IMG/VR virus record: IMGVR_UViG_3300025133_000040
Span: 1-64,000 of that record
DNA: 64,000 nucleotides
Direction: 5' to 3' (one strand)
Source: a virus
Shown: piece by piece, positions 60,697 through 64,000 of the stretch
How positions within the stretch are numbered: position 1 is the first letter of the stretch
Layout: each line of letters starts with the position of its first letter
Program-made: the position numbers and the translations under genes
The notes under the pieces: generated by a model
The model's input: the letters and a program-made list of their open reading frames with translations, nothing else
Told to the model about the DNA's origin: nothing
Database searches by the model: none

Positions 60697-61781
60697 TATA
60701 CAGTAACTCCCATTGAAGTCAATAGGGTTTTTGCGGTATTTTCCCAGGAGAATCGCCCTGCTGTCACGATTCCTTGGGGGTTGTCTGGCCTATTTTTATA
60801 ACAGAATCTCATATGTTCGATAAGTTGCTCCTCTTGGTCGAGGTCAAAGTCCATCCACTCTCCCTGCCCATGGAACCAGATACCATCATAGGCATCTTCT
60901 AGGCCATCGCTGGGCTCAATCAAAAAGGAATTGTCAGCATCGCAGTACTCAGTATGCGCAGAGTAGTTCGTTGTGATGACTGGCTTACCACACGACATCA
61001 TTTCAAGTAGCTCCATATTCCAGCCCTCAGCACGAGCAGGGAAAACCCCACAGTCTACCGTTGCCATAGCCGCAGCAACGTCTTTATGTCCTTTTACTGC
61101 CGGTAAAACATGTATCTTGCTCGCCAAGGACAACGTGCTATACTGGTTGAGCCAACCCCTTGTCTGTCCAGGTGTTAGGAATGGGTTGTGAGGCATCATT
61201 ATGAGCCTTACGTTGTCTGTTTTATTAAACGCCTTGTCGAAGCACCTGCCAAGTGTGTCGTGCCCCTTGCGCTTCTCCCACTTGCCAATGTTGAAGAAGG
61301 TATATTCATCCTCTGGTTTAAACAAGGTCGTCAGTTCGTCCGTACGGGCCTCTGCGTTGAACACACTACTGTCTACGCCTAAAGGCACAACATCGGCTTT
61401 TCTACCTATCTGCTCCTCTATGATTGAGGCAGCCCAAGAGGAGCACACTGTGAGCCTGTCGGGAAATCCAAGGTGGTGCTTTTCTATATCGTTGAATTTA
61501 TTCAACTCAAAGATTGGCATGGCAGTATACTCGCCACGACCTACTCTATTGGCTAGGTCAAACTGGTGCCAGATTTGCAGAGTAGGGGCGTCGTAGTCAA
61601 ACTCGTTGGCGTTGGCAGCACAGCCGTTAAGGAAGTCTAGTTCCTCCTTGGTGTCTGCCTGTATGTTCCCCTTGGAGAATAAGGACACCTTGTGGTCTAG
61701 CTTGTGAAGGGCGTCGATAATATATTTAGTAGCAATGCCGTAGCCAGTATTGCTAGTACTTCCCATAAGATTTATATTCAT
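60696..61781 (-). CDS. GT4-type glycosyltransferase
   Basis: A 361-residue GT-B enzyme. ATG 61781 overlaps the preceding stop (ATGA). NLMGSTSNTGYGIATKYIID (residues 4-23) is the acceptor-side glycine loop; TFFNIGKWEKRKGHDTLGR (about 147-165) the donor-domain strand; ARAEGWNMELLEMMSCGKPV (about 249-268) the donor motif. It lies outside the main cassette, next to a dehydrogenase, and may serve a different sugar acceptor. Confidence 0.72.
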   Translation of the reverse strand: MNINLMGSTSNTGYGIATKYIIDALHKLDHKVSLFSKGNIQADTKEELDFLNGCAANANEFDYDAPTLQIWHQFDLANRVGRGEYTAMPIFELNKFNDIEKHHLGFPDRLTVCSSWAASIIEEQIGRKADVVPLGVDSSVFNAEARTDELTTLFKPEDEYTFFNIGKWEKRKGHDTLGRCFDKAFNKTDNVRLIMMPHNPFLTPGQTRGWLNQYSTLSLASKIHVLPAVKGHKDVAAAMATVDCGVFPARAEGWNMELLEMMSCGKPVITTNYSAHTEYCDADNSFLIEPSDGLEDAYDGIWFHGQGEWMDFDLDQEEQLIEHMRFCYKNRPDNPQGIVTAGRFSWENTAKTLLTSMGVTV

Positions 61782-62824
61782 TCCTCGTTCGCCTCGCACA
61801 TTAGCTTGCTTACTGTTTCATTAAACTCTGAAAAGTGGGTCGTTCCAATCTCTTCGTAGCCCACAACAGGGCCAGACAGCCTACCCTGTGCCATCAGGTT
61901 GACTACAGAACTAACAGGGAACGCTGTAGCCATTTGCATAGCGCTGAACCTCTTGTTTGCCACAACATACTTTGACACAAAATTCCTGTCCACATCCACA
62001 TGGAACACGACCTTATCGTCCTCTTCTGTCCTTTCAGCGTCTAGTATGTCGCAAACATACTTAGGAGGAATATCAGACTTAATTAATAGAGACATAGCGG
62101 CGTGGTGTCCAAGCCATCTGACTGTCTTGTACTCGCAGTCCTCAACCCCTTTCTTAAGCATACTGTCAATAGTATGGGAGGCACCACCACTAGTGCGGAA
62201 ACACTCATACTGTCCCTCTCCCGGCCACGAGGACGTAACCTTAGCATAGCCGCTCATACCGGGAGCCTTAAGAACCTCCCCTCCTTTTAGTACAACGCAA
62301 TCGTCTTTATATTCGTTGATAAGCCCATCGGCAGACCAAGTCCTTTTATAGTTATAAACCTTTCGCTCGTCATACTTAGCAGGAATACCTCCGCACAGCA
62401 TTACAACCTTTTTAACCGGCTCACCCCTTGGTAAACCATATAACATTTCAGCCACAATATTAACCCAGCCAGGAGCGAGGCCCTGGTCTGTTGCTGCGAT
62501 TCCCCCTCTAAGCTTAGCAAACTTATTAATGTCGGACGACGTTTTTACGTGCCCTCCAAGGTCAACGTAGGGAACACCCTGAGAGATAGCGTCTATAGCC
62601 ACCTTAAGGTTTTGATGGTACGGCATAGCAGACACAACTACCGCAACATCGTTGTGCTCATTTATTTTAAATTCATCATACACTCTAGGGAAGTCTACGT
62701 TGGGACCACCGGGATATGATGTGTCCACACCAACAGTATGATAGCCTAGCTGCTTCAAGGCCCAGCAGATTGCTTGACCCATGTTGCCGTTCGCTCCGTA
62801 TACTACAATTTTCTTATCTTTCAT
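61778..62824 (-). CDS. Saccharopine-dehydrogenase-like oxidoreductase
   Basis: A 348-residue NAD(P)-dependent enzyme. ATG 62824 follows AAGGAG by seven bases. VVYGANGNMGQAICWALKQL (residues 7-26) is the Rossmann motif; YVDLGGH (about 91-97) and AATDQGLAPGWVNIVA (about 113-128) are the Lys9/saccharopine and carboxynorspermidine dehydrogenase signatures; the C-terminal domain covers about 135-330. These enzymes act on amino-acid or polyamine imines. The substrate in a phage is unknown. Confidence 0.7.
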   Translation of the reverse strand: MKDKKIVVYGANGNMGQAICWALKQLGYHTVGVDTSYPGGPNVDFPRVYDEFKINEHNDVAVVVSAMPYHQNLKVAIDAISQGVPYVDLGGHVKTSSDINKFAKLRGGIAATDQGLAPGWVNIVAEMLYGLPRGEPVKKVVMLCGGIPAKYDERKVYNYKRTWSADGLINEYKDDCVVLKGGEVLKAPGMSGYAKVTSSWPGEGQYECFRTSGGASHTIDSMLKKGVEDCEYKTVRWLGHHAAMSLLIKSDIPPKYVCDILDAERTEEDDKVVFHVDVDRNFVSKYVVANKRFSAMQMATAFPVSSVVNLMAQGRLSGPVVGYEEIGTTHFSEFNETVSKLMCEANEE

Positions 62825-63176
62825 TGAGTATCTCCTTAAACTCTGGGAGGTCGCCGTTCTTTTTAACGCACTCATCTTCGTAGAGGTGCATAAGCCTGCG
62901 TCTCATCTCGTCTTCCATGTCTGGGAAGACACCAAGAGCGTCGGACAAGCTTGTATAGCCAAGCTTTCCTTCTGGGAAAAATGTTTGAAGCCACAACCGA
63001 CTAACGAAGTAGTTAAATGCGCCCTTAACCTTGCCGGAAGGAACGGTCTTAAGAATCTCAGAAATATCTTCAATCCCAGGCTGAGAGCGAGAGCTAATAG
63101 CCCCACACCACTGAGATAAGAAACCAATCTGGTCTTTGATGTGTTGTCTGTCTTTTTTTGGCTCAATGTATGGCAT
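62814..63176 (-). CDS. DUF6899-like phage protein
   Basis: A 120-residue protein that resembles a small phage family starting MPYI, followed by a Pro/Arg-rich helix and a core with GKVKGAFNYFVSRLW, SLSDALGVFPDMEDEMRRRL and YEDECVKKNGD. Members are common in tailed phages but without known function. It overlaps the dehydrogenase gene by eleven bases and the upstream gene by one. Confidence 0.55.
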   Translation of the reverse strand: MPYIEPKKDRQHIKDQIGFLSQWCGAISSRSQPGIEDISEILKTVPSGKVKGAFNYFVSRLWLQTFFPEGKLGYTSLSDALGVFPDMEDEMRRRLMHLYEDECVKKNGDLPEFKEILNER

Positions 63177-63499
63177 TATAATTCCTCCAGTATCTTTCCA
63201 AGTTGTTCTTCTTCATCTCTTCGTAATGCCTCTATGCAGTTTGCACGAGCACAGCTAAGGGCCTTCTGATATAGCTGAGACGACAGGCGTTTAAACTCAA
63301 CAGTTGTTTTGTAGATTGTTTTTCCGTCTATTTTTATATGAATGACTTCGGTACGATTCGTAGACGAGAACACGGTCCTTTTCAACCCAACGCATTTACC
63401 ACTCTCGCTTTTGGCTACTATTACTTCCTCGCTTGCGTTTGAAAATTTCCAATCTAGATTGCCAAGAACCATAAAAAATTTACATCTATTAGTTGCCAT
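63176..63499 (-). CDS. Hypothetical protein
   Basis: A 107-residue protein. ATG 63499 is chosen (TTAGGA nearby) over the longer frame inside glpX; overlap with glpX is eleven bases. An N-terminal beta part (FFMVLGNLDWKFSNASEEVI) is followed by a helical C-terminus (LYQKALSCARANCIEALRRD). No motif recognised. Confidence 0.5.
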   Translation of the reverse strand: MATNRCKFFMVLGNLDWKFSNASEEVIVAKSESGKCVGLKRTVFSSTNRTEVIHIKIDGKTIYKTTVEFKRLSSQLYQKALSCARANCIEALRRDEEEQLGKILEEL

Positions 63500-64000
63500 G
63501 CGTAGTCCTAATTTCCCTATAGGTGCCAGAGGCACTTTTCATAAACAGTGAATGAGTCAAAGGCTTCGACCCCTTACGAACCTGAACACCGTCAAGCAAG
63601 CTGCCATCCGTAATGCCCGTTGATATAAAAGCACAGTCGCCCCTCACTAGGTCGTTTTCGTTTAAAATCTCTCCGCACTTAACAAACCTTGAACTACCGT
63701 CCATCATTCGCTCAACTTCTTCCATCTCAAAGCCCCCTCCAAGGCACTTAACTGCGGCAGCAGAAATAACAGCCTCAGGTGCGCCGCCGATACCACAGTA
63801 CAGGTCGATGCCAGAGTTAGGTAGACACGTAGCGATAGAGGCATTAACATCACAGTCTTGAATAAGTTTAATCCTACAGCCAATTCCCCTTAGTAGTTCA
63901 ATGCTGTGTCCGTTACGCGGCCTATCAAGCATACACACCGTAACTTCATTAACCTGCTTCTTTAGCGCGTCAGCCACCATGGTAGCTACCTCACTAATAG
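63489..64000 (-). CDS. glpX: GlpX class II FBPase/SBPase (partial at the right edge)
   Basis: The C-terminal 170 residues of a class II fructose-1,6-/sedoheptulose-1,7-bisphosphatase; the frame continues past base 64000 without a start (the ATG at 63980 is internal). LDRPRNGHSIELLRGIG, QDCDVNASIATCL, YCGIGGAPEAVISAAAVKCL (with the metal-binding Glu) and ISTGITDGSLLDGV, then THSLFMKSASGTYREIRTTH, match GlpX throughout. The enzyme removes the 1-phosphate from FBP or SBP; cyanobacteria use this form in the Calvin cycle. Whether the Asp cluster is present lies outside the window. Confidence 0.85.
   Translation of the reverse strand, partial: ISEVATMVADALKKQVNEVTVCMLDRPRNGHSIELLRGIGCRIKLIQDCDVNASIATCLPNSGIDLYCGIGGAPEAVISAAAVKCLGGGFEMEEVERMMDGSSRFVKCGEILNENDLVRGDCAFISTGITDGSLLDGVQVRKGSKPLTHSLFMKSASGTYREIRTTHGN

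Noticed and set aside
1-64000. CRISPR array, insertion sequence or integrase/attachment site
   Set aside because: No spaced repeats, no transposase or integrase motifs and no terminal repeats were seen; genes are too tightly packed to hide an array.

Overview
This window is part of a large tailed (Caudovirales-type) phage genome. There is no chromosomal core: every gene is virion structure, phage DNA replication, nucleotide supply, transcription takeover or accessory function, packed with 1-30 nt overlaps (TAATG and ATGA junctions are common). A very long tape-measure gene and the absence of a visible sheath or contractile baseplate suggest a long-tailed siphovirus. The host cannot be read directly. 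A phage GlpX (class II fructose-1,6-/sedoheptulose-1,7-bisphosphatase, the cyanobacterial Calvin-cycle form) and a B12-dependent ribonucleotide reductase make an aquatic, possibly cyanobacterial, host reasonable, but this is weak inference.

Layout. Bases 1-22427 (+ strand) are the tail module: end of a head/neck gene, neck proteins, major tail protein with its own promoter and terminator, small tail-assembly genes, the 2314-aa tape measure, distal tail/hub proteins, a LamG-type fibre, a 1449-aa hub/fibre protein, then a small glycosyltransferase-like gene and two small genes. A bidirectional terminator at 22432-22456 separates this from 22489-64000, where every gene runs on the - strand.

Read in the direction of transcription (right to left), the - strand carries: GlpX, a saccharopine-dehydrogenase-like enzyme and a glycosyltransferase; a sigma-like factor; thymidylate synthase, a ClpP-like protease and a DeoC-like protein; an isolated virion-like gene with its own promoter and strong terminator; a small membrane protein, a DUF1353 protein and dCMP deaminase; a structured RNA leader in front of class II RNR; PhoH, HNH nuclease and regulators; RecA-like recombinase, DnaB-like helicase, DnaG-like primase, dNMP kinase and a Cas4/RecB-like nuclease; DNA polymerase III alpha split into two genes around a small gene and a proofreading exonuclease; SSB; a second sigma factor; a nine-gene sugar-transfer cassette (24480-31934); a homing nuclease; and a putative annealing protein.

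Regulation can partly be read. One promoter set looks like host sigma70 (TTGACT or TTGACA, 16-17 nt, TATACT or TACACT) at 32.9, 49.2 and 54.2 kb; in two of them the -35 box contains the upstream stop codon. A second recurring motif, GGTGTATAAT/GGTGTATTAT without a -35 box, precedes the major tail gene, the isolated virion-like gene, the RNA leader and two small genes, and is a good candidate for a promoter read through a phage-encoded sigma factor. The least explained items are the structured RNA before RNR, two structured regions in the tail module, the sugar-transfer cassette, and the metabolic genes.
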